From Corynebacterium sp. (lineage in GTDB: Bacteria; Actinomycetota; Actinomycetes; Mycobacteriales; Mycobacteriaceae): a stretch of DNA of 64,000 nucleotides. The stretch is from NCBI RefSeq assembly GCF_022712275.1, contig NZ_JALAGU010000037.1:1-64000 (forward strand). Reading direction: 5' to 3'. A model generated the notes under the pieces. The model was given only the letters and a program-made list of their open reading frames with translations, did not search any database and was not told the origin of the DNA. Position 1 is the first letter of the stretch. Each line of letters begins with the position of its first letter. Below are positions 1 to 8,411 of this stretch, one piece after another. The position numbers were made by a program, and so were the translations under genes.

Positions 1-16
1 TCAGGTCACCGGCCGG

Positions 17-34
17 ATCCCCGTGACGGGGGAT
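17..34. terminator. Hairpin downstream of the response regulator
   Basis: ATCCCC and GGGGGAT arms flank a five-base loop, about 45 bases past the stop of the minus-strand response regulator. There is no T tract on either side, so termination is only a guess from position. Between the hairpin and the stop codon lies a short direct repeat of CAGAGGGAGGGGC. Confidence 0.3.
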
Positions 35-76
35 TCGTGGCTCACCCTTCAGAGGGAGGGGCCAGAGGGAGGGGCC

Positions 77-802
77 TCAGGCCACGCCGTTCTCGTAGGC
101 GAAGACCACGGCCTGCACCCGGTCACGCAGGGACAGCTTCTGCAGCACCTTGCGCACGTGCGTCTTCACCGTCTCCTCGGAGATGAACAGGGTCTCGGCG
201 ATCTCCTGGTTGGACCGGCCGGTGGCGATCTGTTCCAGGATCTCGTGCTCGCGGGGCGTCAACGTCTTCAGCGCCCGCAGCGCCGCCTGCCCGGCGGCGT
301 TCCCGTCACCGGGTCGGGTGCGTCCGGCAGGACGCTTCGCCACGGCGTCCTCGATGAGGCGTTTCGTCACCGACGGGGCGAGCAGTGCCTCCCCGGTCAC
401 GGCGAGGCGGACAGCCCGGAGGAGTTCGTCGGCCGGGGCGTCTTTAAGCAGGAATCCGGAACAGCCCATCTGCAGTGCCTCGAAGACATAGTCGTCGAGG
501 TCGAAGGTGGTGAGCATGACGATCTTCGGTGCCGGGTCCAGCCCGGTGGACAGGATGCGGCGGGCGGCCTCCAGGCCGTCCATCACCGGCATCCGGACAT
601 CCATGAACACCACGTCCGGGTGTAGCCGGGTGACCTGCTCGACAGCCTGGGCACCGTCGGCGGCGTCCCCCACGACGGTGATGTCCGGCTGGGCACCGAG
701 CAGGGCGGCGAAACCCTGCCGGACCATGGCCTGGTCGTCGACGACGGTGACGGTGATATCTCCCATGGACACCGAACCTACCTGTCGTTCACCCGTGCTC
801 AC
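77..802 (-). CDS. NarL/FixJ-type response regulator
   Basis: Two-component response regulator that should bind DNA when phosphorylated by the histidine kinase encoded just upstream. The N-terminal receiver domain has the acidic pair in TVVDDQAMVRQG, the phospho-acceptor Asp in VVFMDVRMPVMDG and the conserved Lys in GFLLKDA. The C-terminal LuxR-type helix-turn-helix starts at LTPREHEILEQIATG and includes SEETVKTHVRKVL. The GTG start at 802 overlaps the kinase stop as GTGA, which implies translational coupling; an internal ATG (MGDITVTVV) 12 codons later is the alternative start. Target genes are unknown. The adjacent, divergent secreted phospholipase is a candidate by position only. Confidence 0.9.
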   Translation of the reverse strand: MSTGERQVGSVSMGDITVTVVDDQAMVRQGFAALLGAQPDITVVGDAADGAQAVEQVTRLHPDVVFMDVRMPVMDGLEAARRILSTGLDPAPKIVMLTTFDLDDYVFEALQMGCSGFLLKDAPADELLRAVRLAVTGEALLAPSVTKRLIEDAVAKRPAGRTRPGDGNAAGQAALRALKTLTPREHEILEQIATGRSNQEIAETLFISEETVKTHVRKVLQKLSLRDRVQAVVFAYENGVA

Positions 803-2010
803 CGGGAGACCGGGACAACGGCACGGACGCTGAACCCGCCGTCGGCGGCGGGCAGGGCGGTGAACGATCCGCCGACTGCCTGCACCCGGGCGGCCATGCC
901 CGGGATCCCCGCCCCGCCACTGTGTTCCGGGGGGACGATCTCCCCGGGAGCGGCCGGACCGTTGTCGACGGTCAGGTCCGCGTCGCGGCGTCCGTCCTTC
1001 TCTGTGACAGTCAGGTTGACCAGGACCTTCCCGCCCGGCGCGTGGCGGGAGGCGTTCGACAGGGATTCCTGCAGGACGCGTTGCAGCACCACCCCGACCG
1101 TGTCGTCGAGGGAGTCGACGGAATTGTCGAGGGTCCAGGTGAGGTCCATGCCGGCGCGCCGGGCGGTGGTGAGTACCGGTTCGATCTGGTCGGCGCCGAC
1201 CGGGGTGGTGGCCCCGGATTCGGCGTCCGAGCGCAGCACCCCGAGCAGTTCGCGGACCTGGTTGAGAGCCTCACGGGCGGTACCGGCGATGGAGTCGAAC
1301 TCGGCGTGGACTGCCGGGGTGACGTCCTGGAGCCGGTAGGGCGCGGACTGTGACTGCACCACGATCATCGACATCTGGTGGGCGACCACGTCATGCAGGT
1401 CACGGACCAGCCGGTTGCGCTCCTCGGCCATCACCCGCAGCTGGGACTGCTCGGTCGCGCGGGTGGTCTCCGTCTTCACCTGGCGTCGGGAGGCGAGCAG
1501 CCAGCGCAGCAGCAGGAAGAACACGGGCCACACCAGTGCGCCGACGAGCCAGCCGACGATGACCTCCGTCGGGTTGGTCAGCATCAGCAGGGCGGTGCCG
1601 GTGACGGCGAAGGCCACGTCACGGGCCGGTCCGCGCAGGACGACGACCGCCAGGGTGAACGCCAGGGCGAGGTGGAAGGCGACCGGCCAGCCCAGGGCGA
1701 AGTCGGGGTTGTCGTGCAGCGGACGGCTGATCAGGCAGGCGGCCGCGACGACCGACCAGGACACCACCGGCCAGCGCACGGCGGTGATCACCGGCCACGT
1801 GCCGGCGGCGGCGAGCAGCGGCACGATCGCCGCGTGCAGGGAGTGGGTGAGATGGAAGGTGGGCCAGGCGACGGCGAAGAGGATGCCCGCGAACAGGACC
1901 ACCAGCGCCGGGGCGCCGTACTGCCGCACCTGCGGGTTCGTCCGCAAGGTGGACAACGGTCGGGTGGACCGCTGACGGGTGAACCGGGGACGATGCAGGG
2001 TGGGGCTCAT
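799..2010 (-). CDS. Membrane sensor histidine kinase, HisKA_3 family
   Basis: Sensor kinase of about 403 residues starting at ATG 2010 (MSPTLHRPRF). The open frame runs further upstream, but that part has no coding character and would overlap the divergent phospholipase gene. The N-terminal half carries several hydrophobic segments (roughly residues 35-170), indicating a membrane sensor without a large extracellular domain. A dimerisation and phospho-acceptor helix follows, with His in RDLHDVVAHQMSMIV. The C-terminal HATPase_c domain has its N-box in LQESLSNASRHAPGG and a G-box in GAGIPGMAARV. It overlaps the response regulator by 4 bases, so the two form one operon. The signal sensed cannot be read from the sequence. 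Confidence 0.9.
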   Translation of the reverse strand: MSPTLHRPRFTRQRSTRPLSTLRTNPQVRQYGAPALVVLFAGILFAVAWPTFHLTHSLHAAIVPLLAAAGTWPVITAVRWPVVSWSVVAAACLISRPLHDNPDFALGWPVAFHLALAFTLAVVVLRGPARDVAFAVTGTALLMLTNPTEVIVGWLVGALVWPVFFLLLRWLLASRRQVKTETTRATEQSQLRVMAEERNRLVRDLHDVVAHQMSMIVVQSQSAPYRLQDVTPAVHAEFDSIAGTAREALNQVRELLGVLRSDAESGATTPVGADQIEPVLTTARRAGMDLTWTLDNSVDSLDDTVGVVLQRVLQESLSNASRHAPGGKVLVNLTVTEKDGRRDADLTVDNGPAAPGEIVPPEHSGGAGIPGMAARVQAVGGSFTALPAADGGFSVRAVVPVSR

Positions 2011-2133
2011 GGTTTCTGACACTAGAGCGCGACGTGGGACAGGACATCCCTCTCCAGGGTGATTCGGGTGGCGGGGAAGATCACTGCCGTGAGGGATCCG
2101 GGCGGTGGACGGCGCTCCATAGCGTTCACGGTC

Positions 2134-2805
2134 ATGACACGCCTCTCTACCCGCACCCTGCTGACCCGTCCCCGCTACCTCCTCACCTCCCGCATCGCCG
2201 CGACGCTGGTGCTCGCCCTCGGCGGGTCGACGGCGGCGGCCGTACCGGTGGACGCGGCACGGGTCGAGAACAGCGCAGACACTGCAGTCGTCAGGGATGC
2301 TGCTGACGCCGCGGACACTGCGCCGGCGCTGCCCGGGTCCGCCGTCGCGGCCGCGCAGGACCTCGCCGCGGTGGGTGTCGACGGTGATCAGGACGACGTG
2401 TCCGCTGTGACTGACGCGGAGGCCTGGATCGCGGCCCTGCCTGAGGAGATCACCGGGGAACTGGGGTATCAGCCGGTGGTCGTCGACGGTGTCCCCTCGG
2501 ATCCGGAGGGGGACTGCTCCTCCCCGGTTCCGCTGCCGGCGTCCTTCATCCCGGCCTGCCTCACCCACGACCTGGGCTATGACCTGCTGCGCGTCGCCGA
2601 CGCCACCGGTGAGGACATCCCGCGTGGGGTACGTCCGGCGCTGGACCGGCAGTTGGCGTCCCGGATGACTGGGTCCTGTACGGACGCCGGGCTGCGAGGG
2701 GCAGGATGTCGGGCGATGGCCAATGTCGCCGATGCCGCGGTGACGGCCAACAGCTGGCGGCAGAACGACGGGGCGCCGGTGAAGGAATCCTGGCCGTGGT
2801 CCTGA
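2134..2805 (+). CDS. Secreted prokaryotic phospholipase A2
   Basis: Predicted extracellular phospholipase A2 of the small actinobacterial type (as in Streptomyces violaceoruber), hydrolysing the sn-2 ester of phospholipids. Evidence: an N-terminal signal peptide (basic start, hydrophobic IAATLVLALGG, Ala-rich cleavage area), a Gly-Asp-Cys likely to hold Ca2+, the catalytic His-Asp in ACLTHDLGYDLL, and four cysteines in the mature domain that could form the two disulfides of the family. Between signal and catalytic domain lies an Ala/Asp-rich stretch of about 90 residues, probably a linker or propeptide. ATG 2134 is preferred because TAGCGT (2120-2125) sits 8 bases upstream; an in-frame start at 2059 would add a basic stretch before the signal peptide. 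Confidence 0.8.
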   Translation: MTRLSTRTLLTRPRYLLTSRIAATLVLALGGSTAAAVPVDAARVENSADTAVVRDAADAADTAPALPGSAVAAAQDLAAVGVDGDQDDVSAVTDAEAWIAALPEEITGELGYQPVVVDGVPSDPEGDCSSPVPLPASFIPACLTHDLGYDLLRVADATGEDIPRGVRPALDRQLASRMTGSCTDAGLRGAGCRAMANVADAAVTANSWRQNDGAPVKESWPWS

Positions 2806-2851
2806 CTCTCCGACTCCTGGCCCGTCAGGTCCGTGATCTACAGTCACTCCC

Positions 2852-3853
2852 ATGACCGATACCCGACCTGATCAGAGGACGCGACGCCCCGGCCGGTGGA
2901 TCATCGGCCCGGTACTCCTCGTGATACTCGCCGTGGTCGTCACCGTCCTCATCGTCACCGGCAGGGACGACGGCGGCACGGAGGAGCAGGAGGCGCAGGA
3001 GGCGCAGGCTGACAGCCGGGACACCCTGGACACCCTGGACTCCGAGCGGATCCCCGACGAGATCGACCGGATCGTCGAGGAGGTCTCCCGGAGCTACGAC
3101 GCGTCCCTCGGTGTGAGCCTGAAGTCCGACGGTGAGGTGCTGCATGCCGGTGAGCTGCAGGAGGTCCGCGCCTGGTCGACGACGAAGGTCCCGGTGGCGA
3201 TCGCCGCACAGCAGCACGCCGAGGACAACGGCACCACCGGGTACATCGCCGACGACATCACCGCCGCGATGACCATGTCCGACAATGACGCCGCGATGCG
3301 CCTGTTCACCAGCCTCGGCAGTTGGCAGCAGGGGTCGGCCGCGCTGACGGAGGTCCTCAAGGAGACCGGGGACCCCACCGACGCGGTCGCCGCGGAGAGC
3401 GAGCCGGACTACACCGGTTTCGGTGACATCCACTGGACCCTCGACGACCAGGTGACCTTCGCCGACCGCATGGCCTGCCTGGACGGGTCGGAACCGGTCC
3501 TCGACGAAATGGGGCAGGTCATCGCGGTCCACCGGATGGGCCTCGGTGTGCTGCCCGGTGCCCGCTTCAAGGGCGGGTGGGGTCCGGAGAACGACGGAAC
3601 CTATGTGCTGCGTGAGTTCGGACTGGTGGGGGAGAAGGCCCGTCAGGTCCCTGTCGCCATCGCCGTGGTCCCCGATGACGGTCTGGACTCCACCGCCCGG
3701 GAGGCCGCACAGGCCCTGGCTGAGGCGCTGGGGCCGGTGCTCGAGGCTGCGGCGGACAACGGTGGCACGGCCGAATGCCAGGTCCCGGCCAGCGTGCCGG
3801 ACGCCTCCGATGAGGAGCCGGTGTCCGCCGAGGAGTACATGATGATGCAGTGA
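2852..3853 (+). CDS. Membrane-anchored serine hydrolase, class A beta-lactamase-like (paralogue 1)
   Basis: Envelope protein with an N-terminal membrane anchor (about residues 17-39) and an external serine-enzyme domain. Three motifs of penicillin-recognising enzymes are in order: S109-T-T-K112 in WSTTKVPVA, S143-D-N145 in TMSDNDAAM, and K240-G-G in RFKGGWG. Spacing is tighter than in true class A beta-lactamases (34 residues from Ser to SDN instead of about 60), and no Glu166 equivalent is obvious. It may therefore be a peptidoglycan-active or other serine hydrolase rather than a resistance enzyme. First of three paralogues in the array at 2852-6706. TACAGT at 2839-2844 lies 7 bases before the ATG, so the mRNA is probably leaderless. 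Confidence 0.75.
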   Translation: MTDTRPDQRTRRPGRWIIGPVLLVILAVVVTVLIVTGRDDGGTEEQEAQEAQADSRDTLDTLDSERIPDEIDRIVEEVSRSYDASLGVSLKSDGEVLHAGELQEVRAWSTTKVPVAIAAQQHAEDNGTTGYIADDITAAMTMSDNDAAMRLFTSLGSWQQGSAALTEVLKETGDPTDAVAAESEPDYTGFGDIHWTLDDQVTFADRMACLDGSEPVLDEMGQVIAVHRMGLGVLPGARFKGGWGPENDGTYVLREFGLVGEKARQVPVAIAVVPDDGLDSTAREAAQALAEALGPVLEAAADNGGTAECQVPASVPDASDEEPVSAEEYMMMQ

Positions 3854-3908
3854 CGCACGCTGGCATACACTGAAGCCTGACTCAGGAAAATGTACGGAAG
3901 GAAACACA

Positions 3909-4733
3909 ATGACCCAGGGCTGGGGTTACACACCCCCGGAAGGATCCGGGAGTGGCGTACCGGGTGGTTCCGGTGGCGGCGAGGATGACGCCACCCGCAT
4001 CTTCCCTCCGGTGACCCCGGGACAGGCCGGTGCGGCAGGTGCTGCGGGGGCAGCCGGCGCCGGCGGCTACCAGCACAATCCCTTCCAGTCCGGCCAGTGG
4101 GGCCCGCAGGGTCAGCAGGGCCAGAACCAGCCTCAGGGGTATCTGCCGGACCCGCAGCAACCCCAGGGGCCCCAGGGGCCGCAGTACCGACAGGACCAGC
4201 AGGGCAACGGTGGCGGCAACGGCACGAAGATCGCCCTGGTCATCGTGGTGATCCTGCTGGTCATCGCCCTCGGCGTCCTGCTGGCCACCCAGTGGAACAA
4301 CCTCTTCGGCTCGGACGACTCCGACAACGGTGCGTCCTCCCCGGCGACCACCACGGTTGTCGTGCCGCCGGACGCCGGGGACACCGGGGGCACCGGGAAC
4401 AGCGATGACTCCGCCCCGAGCACCACCGCCTCCCAGGCCCGGCCCACCAGCGCCGACCTGCCCGGTGGCGTCACCCCGGTGAATGCGGCGGCGTCGAACG
4501 GTGAGCCCACCGGAAACTTCAACTCCATCTGGCTGTCCGGCCCGACCACCCCGGGCTTCGCCGAGAACGTGCGCAACGCCTATGTCGAGGCCTACCGCGT
4601 CGACCGGAAGACCGACCAGACCGTCACCGCATCCAGCCCGACCACCGGCCGGACCTACACGATGAGCTGCTCGGACCAGGGGAGCTACATCCACTGCACC
4701 GGAGGCAACGACGCCCATGTCTACATCGCCTGA
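3909..4733 (+). CDS. Pro/Gly-rich single-pass membrane protein with extracellular domain
   Basis: Unrecognised protein of 274 residues. The cytoplasmic N-terminus is low-complexity (Gly, Pro, Gln) and contains DDATRIFPP, which resembles phospho-threonine sites read by FHA domains; this is suggestive only. One hydrophobic helix (IALVIVVILLVIALGVLLA, near residue 115) is followed by a Thr/Ser/Asp-rich linker and a small C-terminal domain with two cysteines (SCSDQGSYIHCTGG). Similar Cys-containing tails occur on actinobacterial membrane proteins, but no function is assigned. The ribosome site GGAAGGAA lies just before ATG 3909. Its 3' end overlaps the next gene by 17 bases, so it sits in one unit with the serine-hydrolase array. 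Confidence 0.7.
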   Translation: MTQGWGYTPPEGSGSGVPGGSGGGEDDATRIFPPVTPGQAGAAGAAGAAGAGGYQHNPFQSGQWGPQGQQGQNQPQGYLPDPQQPQGPQGPQYRQDQQGNGGGNGTKIALVIVVILLVIALGVLLATQWNNLFGSDDSDNGASSPATTTVVVPPDAGDTGGTGNSDDSAPSTTASQARPTSADLPGGVTPVNAAASNGEPTGNFNSIWLSGPTTPGFAENVRNAYVEAYRVDRKTDQTVTASSPTTGRTYTMSCSDQGSYIHCTGGNDAHVYIA

Positions 4734-5658
4734 CCGGCGTCCCGCACCGCTCATCCCCGCGGTCGTCCCCGCGGTCGTCACCGCACTCCTCACCACCGTC
4801 ACACTCAGCGGCTGCGTCATCGGCACCGTCGACGATGAGGACGCCGACGCCGGGCAGACCGTCGTCACCGTCACCGACGACGGAGCGCCGGACCCCACCG
4901 GTCCTGCCACGTCCACTACTGCCGCACCGGCCACCGGTTCCGCCGACGGCGCGGAGGTGGACGTCGACGTCCCCTACTCGCTGGCCTACCTCGACAACGG
5001 TACGGTCGTCACCGCCGGTGACCTGGAGACCACCGCCGCCTGGTCGACGAGCAAGGTCCCGGTCGCCGTCGCCGCACTGCGCGCCGTCGACGACGGCAGC
5101 TCCCTGTCGGACGCCGCGACAGTCCAGAGCAACGTCACCTCCGCGATCACCGCGTCCGACAATGACGCCGCCCAGGCACTCTGGGATTCCCTCGGGGACC
5201 CCGCCACCGCCGGTACGAAGGTCGAGGAGGTGCTGCGTGACGGCGGTGACGAATCCACCACCGTGCAGACCCGGGTTGTCCGCGACGGGTTCACCTCCTT
5301 CGGTCAGACCCTGTGGTCCACCGCCGACCAGGTGCGGTTCGCCGACGGACTCTCCTGCCTCACCGGGGCGCAGCCGGTGCTCAACGCCATGGGGCAGATC
5401 TCCGCCGGGCAGGACTACGGTCTCGGCCGGATCCCCGATGCGCGCTACAAGGGTGGCTGGGGCCCCGACGCCTCCGGCAGCTACCAGGTCCGCCAGTTCG
5501 GGCTGGTGCCCGGTGCCGACGGCACCCTGGTCCCGGTGGCTGTTGCCGTGACCTCCCCGGACGGCAGTTACGAGTCCGGTTCCGCGGCCCTCAGTGAGAT
5601 CGTCGACCAGCTCGGCGGCACCCTCGGCAGCGCCCACGGCGTGGAATCGATCTGCTGA
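4717..5658 (+). CDS. Lipoprotein serine hydrolase, class A beta-lactamase-like (paralogue 2)
   Basis: Second member of the triplicated family, 313 residues. It differs from its sisters in being a predicted lipoprotein: the N-terminal hydrophobic stretch ends in the lipobox-like VTLSGC. Active-site motifs are S110-T-S-K113 (WSTSKVPVA), S147-D-N (TASDNDAAQ) and K245-G-G (RYKGGWG), with the same compact spacing as in paralogue 1. It overlaps the end of the Pro/Gly-rich membrane protein gene, which suggests translational coupling. The product should sit on the outer face of the membrane. Substrate is unknown; cell-wall peptides are plausible from the motif set. Confidence 0.75.
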   Translation: MSTSPDRRPAPLIPAVVPAVVTALLTTVTLSGCVIGTVDDEDADAGQTVVTVTDDGAPDPTGPATSTTAAPATGSADGAEVDVDVPYSLAYLDNGTVVTAGDLETTAAWSTSKVPVAVAALRAVDDGSSLSDAATVQSNVTSAITASDNDAAQALWDSLGDPATAGTKVEEVLRDGGDESTTVQTRVVRDGFTSFGQTLWSTADQVRFADGLSCLTGAQPVLNAMGQISAGQDYGLGRIPDARYKGGWGPDASGSYQVRQFGLVPGADGTLVPVAVAVTSPDGSYESGSAALSEIVDQLGGTLGSAHGVESIC

Positions 5659-5713
5659 ACAGTACGTTCCGTCTCCTGCGCCCATCCACAGGTTGATGCT
5701 CTATGGTCGTGGG

Positions 5714-6706
5714 GTGGTTGATTGGAACGAAGACGGAAGAGACGGGCAGAGCCGGGGAGGCACCGCGGGTCTGTGGACCCTCGGCGCCATCCTGCTGCTG
5801 ATTCTCAGCGTCACTGTCGTCGTCACGGCCCTGAATTCCGGGTCCTCCTCCGAGAGCTCGGCAGACCGGGAACAGTCTGCCCTGGAGAGCGCGGCGACCG
5901 AGGCGTCCCGCCCGACCGCGCAGGAGCAGGCCGAGGATGCGACCCGCCGCATCGAGGCTGTCGTCAACGACATCAGCGAACGTTTCGATGCCCAGGTGGG
6001 CATCAGTCTGCGGGCCGGGGGCGGCGTGGTCCACGCCGGTGAGTCCGGTGATCTGCACGCCTGGTCCACGGTCAAGGTCCCGATCGCCTTCGCCGCCGTC
6101 CAGAACGCGCTGGACGCAGGGCAGGACCCCACCGTCCTCGCCGACGACCTCACTCTCGCGCTGACCCGGTCGGACAATGACGCCGCCCTGCGGCTCTGGG
6201 AGTCCCTCGGCACCGAGGAGGAGTCCTCGGCCGCCGTCGACGGCGTCTTCCGGCAGGCCGGTGACCCCACCGACGCCGAGGGGGACCGTGACCGGGAGGA
6301 CTACGAGGGCTTCGGAGACATCTACTGGACCCTCGACAACCAGGTCATCTTCGCCAACCGCATGGCCTGCCTCCCCGGCGCGGAGCAGATCCTCGACCAG
6401 ATGGGGCATGTCGTCGACGAGCACCGGGACGGTCTCGGTCAGCTGCCGGGCGCCCGGTTCAAGGGCGGCTGGGGTGACGAGAACGACGGCACCTACCTGT
6501 TCCGCGAGTTCGGGCTCGTCGGCGAAGCCGACCACCAGGTCCCCGTCGCCTTCACGATCGTGCCCGGTGACGCCACCGACGCCACCGCCCGGGAGGCCTC
6601 CGCCGCTCTGGCCGAGGCGCTCGCCCCGGTGATCACCGACCTCGGCAGCGAGGGTGGTGTGGCGGAGTGCCAGGTCCCGGACTCCGTCCCTCCCGCCGAG
6701 ACATAG
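5714..6706 (+). CDS. Membrane-anchored serine hydrolase, class A beta-lactamase-like (paralogue 3)
   Basis: Third paralogue, about 330 residues from GTG 5714. This start gives a short cytoplasmic tail, one membrane helix (LWTLGAILLLILSVTVVV) and an external domain with S118-T-V-K121 (WSTVKVPIA), S153-D-N (TRSDNDAAL) and K250-G-G (RFKGGWG). It is closest to paralogue 1: both have a TDAxxxxDxxDYxGFGDIxWTLD block and a C-terminal AECQVP. TATGGT at 5702-5707 ends 6 bases before the GTG, again fitting leaderless expression, so this copy probably has its own promoter although it follows paralogue 2 by only 55 bases. Starts further upstream at 5594 or 5696 are in frame but less likely. Confidence 0.75.
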   Translation: MVDWNEDGRDGQSRGGTAGLWTLGAILLLILSVTVVVTALNSGSSSESSADREQSALESAATEASRPTAQEQAEDATRRIEAVVNDISERFDAQVGISLRAGGGVVHAGESGDLHAWSTVKVPIAFAAVQNALDAGQDPTVLADDLTLALTRSDNDAALRLWESLGTEEESSAAVDGVFRQAGDPTDAEGDRDREDYEGFGDIYWTLDNQVIFANRMACLPGAEQILDQMGHVVDEHRDGLGQLPGARFKGGWGDENDGTYLFREFGLVGEADHQVPVAFTIVPGDATDATAREASAALAEALAPVITDLGSEGGVAECQVPDSVPPAET

Positions 6707-6725
6707 CGGGACGCCGGGTCGCCGG

Positions 6726-7796
6726 TCAGACCTCCAGCAGCCCGATCTGCGCGCCGATGCTCTCGGCGTAGTGCAGCTGGTCCAGCCAGCCGGCGGCGCC
6801 GGGACGCAGCTGGATGTACGGCCGGTCCGTCGGCCCGCCCTTCACCCGCCCGGCCCGCGCCTCGTAGCGCAGCCGGGCGTCATGACCGGCGTCGACGAGG
6901 CCGGAGATGTCCCGTTCCGGGTCCGCCAGATTCTCCCGCGCCTCGGCCAGCAGCTCCATCGCCTCGTCGAGCGCGGTGACCAGGGCCTCCCGGTTGTTCT
7001 CGCACATCGCCCGGACCAGGTCCGGTTCGGTACCGGCGACCCGGGTGGCGTCACGGAAACTCGACGCCGCCAGGGACAGCGCCAGCGCCCCGCCCTGGTC
7101 CGCGGTCACCGCGAGCGCTTCGGCGAGGACATGGGTGAGGTGGGAGATGCGGGCGACGGCCCTGTCATGCTTCCGGGCGCGGGCCGGCACGACCACCGAA
7201 CCGACCTGCACCGCCATGTCCACGACCCGGCACCAGACCTGCAGCCAGTCGGCGTCCTCGGGGGTGCCGTCCGCCGGTGCGCCGTCGGTCGTCACCACCC
7301 ACACCGCCCCGTGGAACAGCCCCTCCTGGGTCGCGTCCCAGCCGGAGTCCGCGGTGCCGGCCATCGGGTGGCCACCGACGAACCGTCGGGACAGGCCGTG
7401 GTCCTCGACCAGCTGCAGCACCTCACCCTTCACCGAGGTCACATCGGTGAGCCCGCAGGACGGGGCATGGGTGGCCACCGCCTCGAGCATCGCCGGCAGT
7501 GCGGGGACCGGGACACCGAGCACGATGAGGGCGTCCTCCCGCTCGGCGCGGGTCAATGTGGCGACGAGATCGCCGGAGACGTCGAAACCGTCGGAGGATG
7601 CCGCCTCGACCGTCGCGGTCGACCGGTTCCACCCGAAGGCGGGGGTTCCCGCAGCCGCAAGATCACGCAGCAGACTGCCGCCGATCAGACCCGTTCCGAG
7701 CACGCACACCGGACCGGACCGTCCGGGGGAACGGGGGTGGGCAGCAGGCTGTCCGTCGACATGTGCGGTGGTCAGGTCGGGATTCGGAGAAGTCAC
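6726..7796 (-). CDS. tyrA: Prephenate dehydrogenase
   Basis: Tyrosine biosynthesis: NAD(P)-dependent oxidative decarboxylation of prephenate to 4-hydroxyphenylpyruvate (or the arogenate equivalent; the sequence does not settle which). The N-terminal Rossmann fold has VLGTGLIGGSLLRDLA, and the catalytic His region is FVGGHPMAGTADSG, typical of TyrA. The helical C-terminal half (AALALSLAASSFRDATRVAG and onward) is the dimerisation domain. There is no ACT or chorismate mutase domain, so it is the monofunctional form. The GTG start at 7796 is preceded by CACACT and 6 bases, and lies back-to-back with the TadA-associated gene. Confidence 0.9.
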   Translation of the reverse strand: MTSPNPDLTTAHVDGQPAAHPRSPGRSGPVCVLGTGLIGGSLLRDLAAAGTPAFGWNRSTATVEAASSDGFDVSGDLVATLTRAEREDALIVLGVPVPALPAMLEAVATHAPSCGLTDVTSVKGEVLQLVEDHGLSRRFVGGHPMAGTADSGWDATQEGLFHGAVWVVTTDGAPADGTPEDADWLQVWCRVVDMAVQVGSVVVPARARKHDRAVARISHLTHVLAEALAVTADQGGALALSLAASSFRDATRVAGTEPDLVRAMCENNREALVTALDEAMELLAEARENLADPERDISGLVDAGHDARLRYEARAGRVKGGPTDRPYIQLRPGAAGWLDQLHYAESIGAQIGLLEV

Positions 7797-7834
7797 CTAC
7801 CAAGTGTGGCACAAAGCCGACTACCGTAGCGCCC

Positions 7835-8371
7835 ATGAGTGGTTTCGTCGTCGCAGCACACCTCACCGACGGGGTCTGGAATCTGCGCGTGGTGCAACGG
7901 TCCGTTCCCGACGGTCTGGCCCCGCTGGTCCGTCGGCTGCGGGACATGCGTGCGGAGGGTGTCCTGCTGGGACTGGTCTCCGTCGACGATGACTGGGCTG
8001 CCCTGGTGCGCCCCGCCCCGGGCGGCGCCCGACTGCTGCTCGGTGACTCGACCGTCGCCCTTGAGGACGAGGACGATCCCGAGGTCGACGGGGTGCGGCT
8101 CGCCGCGGACATCCTCGACGAGCTCGGTCTCGACGCCCCCACCGACGAGGAGATCGAGGAGGCCGACGACCCCGACGCCCCCTGGCCCGAGGGTGACTTC
8201 GGCATCCTCACCGACCTCGGCGTCGGTGGGCAGTCCCTCTCCGTCCTCTTCGACGACGCCGAGATCTACGCCTCCGACCAGCTGCTCTCCATCGCCGGAG
8301 ACCTGGGCTTCGGGGACGAGCTCGCCGACCTCTTCGACGAGGAGCTCGCTGACCTTGTCGGCGACGAATAG
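7835..8371 (+). CDS. tRNA adenosine deaminase-associated protein
   Basis: Conserved actinobacterial protein of unknown activity, regularly encoded next to tadA. It is 178 residues, very acidic in its second half (runs of Asp/Glu), and begins MSGFVVAAHLTDGVWNLR. The family name comes from gene context; a partner or regulator of TadA is an inference. TACCGT at 7822-7827 lies 7 bases before the ATG, so the transcript is probably leaderless. tadA follows in the same direction. Confidence 0.8.
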   Translation: MSGFVVAAHLTDGVWNLRVVQRSVPDGLAPLVRRLRDMRAEGVLLGLVSVDDDWAALVRPAPGGARLLLGDSTVALEDEDDPEVDGVRLAADILDELGLDAPTDEEIEEADDPDAPWPEGDFGILTDLGVGGQSLSVLFDDAEIYASDQLLSIAGDLGFGDELADLFDEELADLVGDE

Positions 8372-8411
8372 TCCCCTGATCGGCGACGGACTGCCGGACC
8401 CCGCGACCACG

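Noticed and set aside
2852..6706. Beta-lactam resistance genes
   Set aside because: SxxK, SDN and KGG motifs are present, but spacing is far from class A enzymes and no Glu166 equivalent is visible, so a resistance call is not supported.
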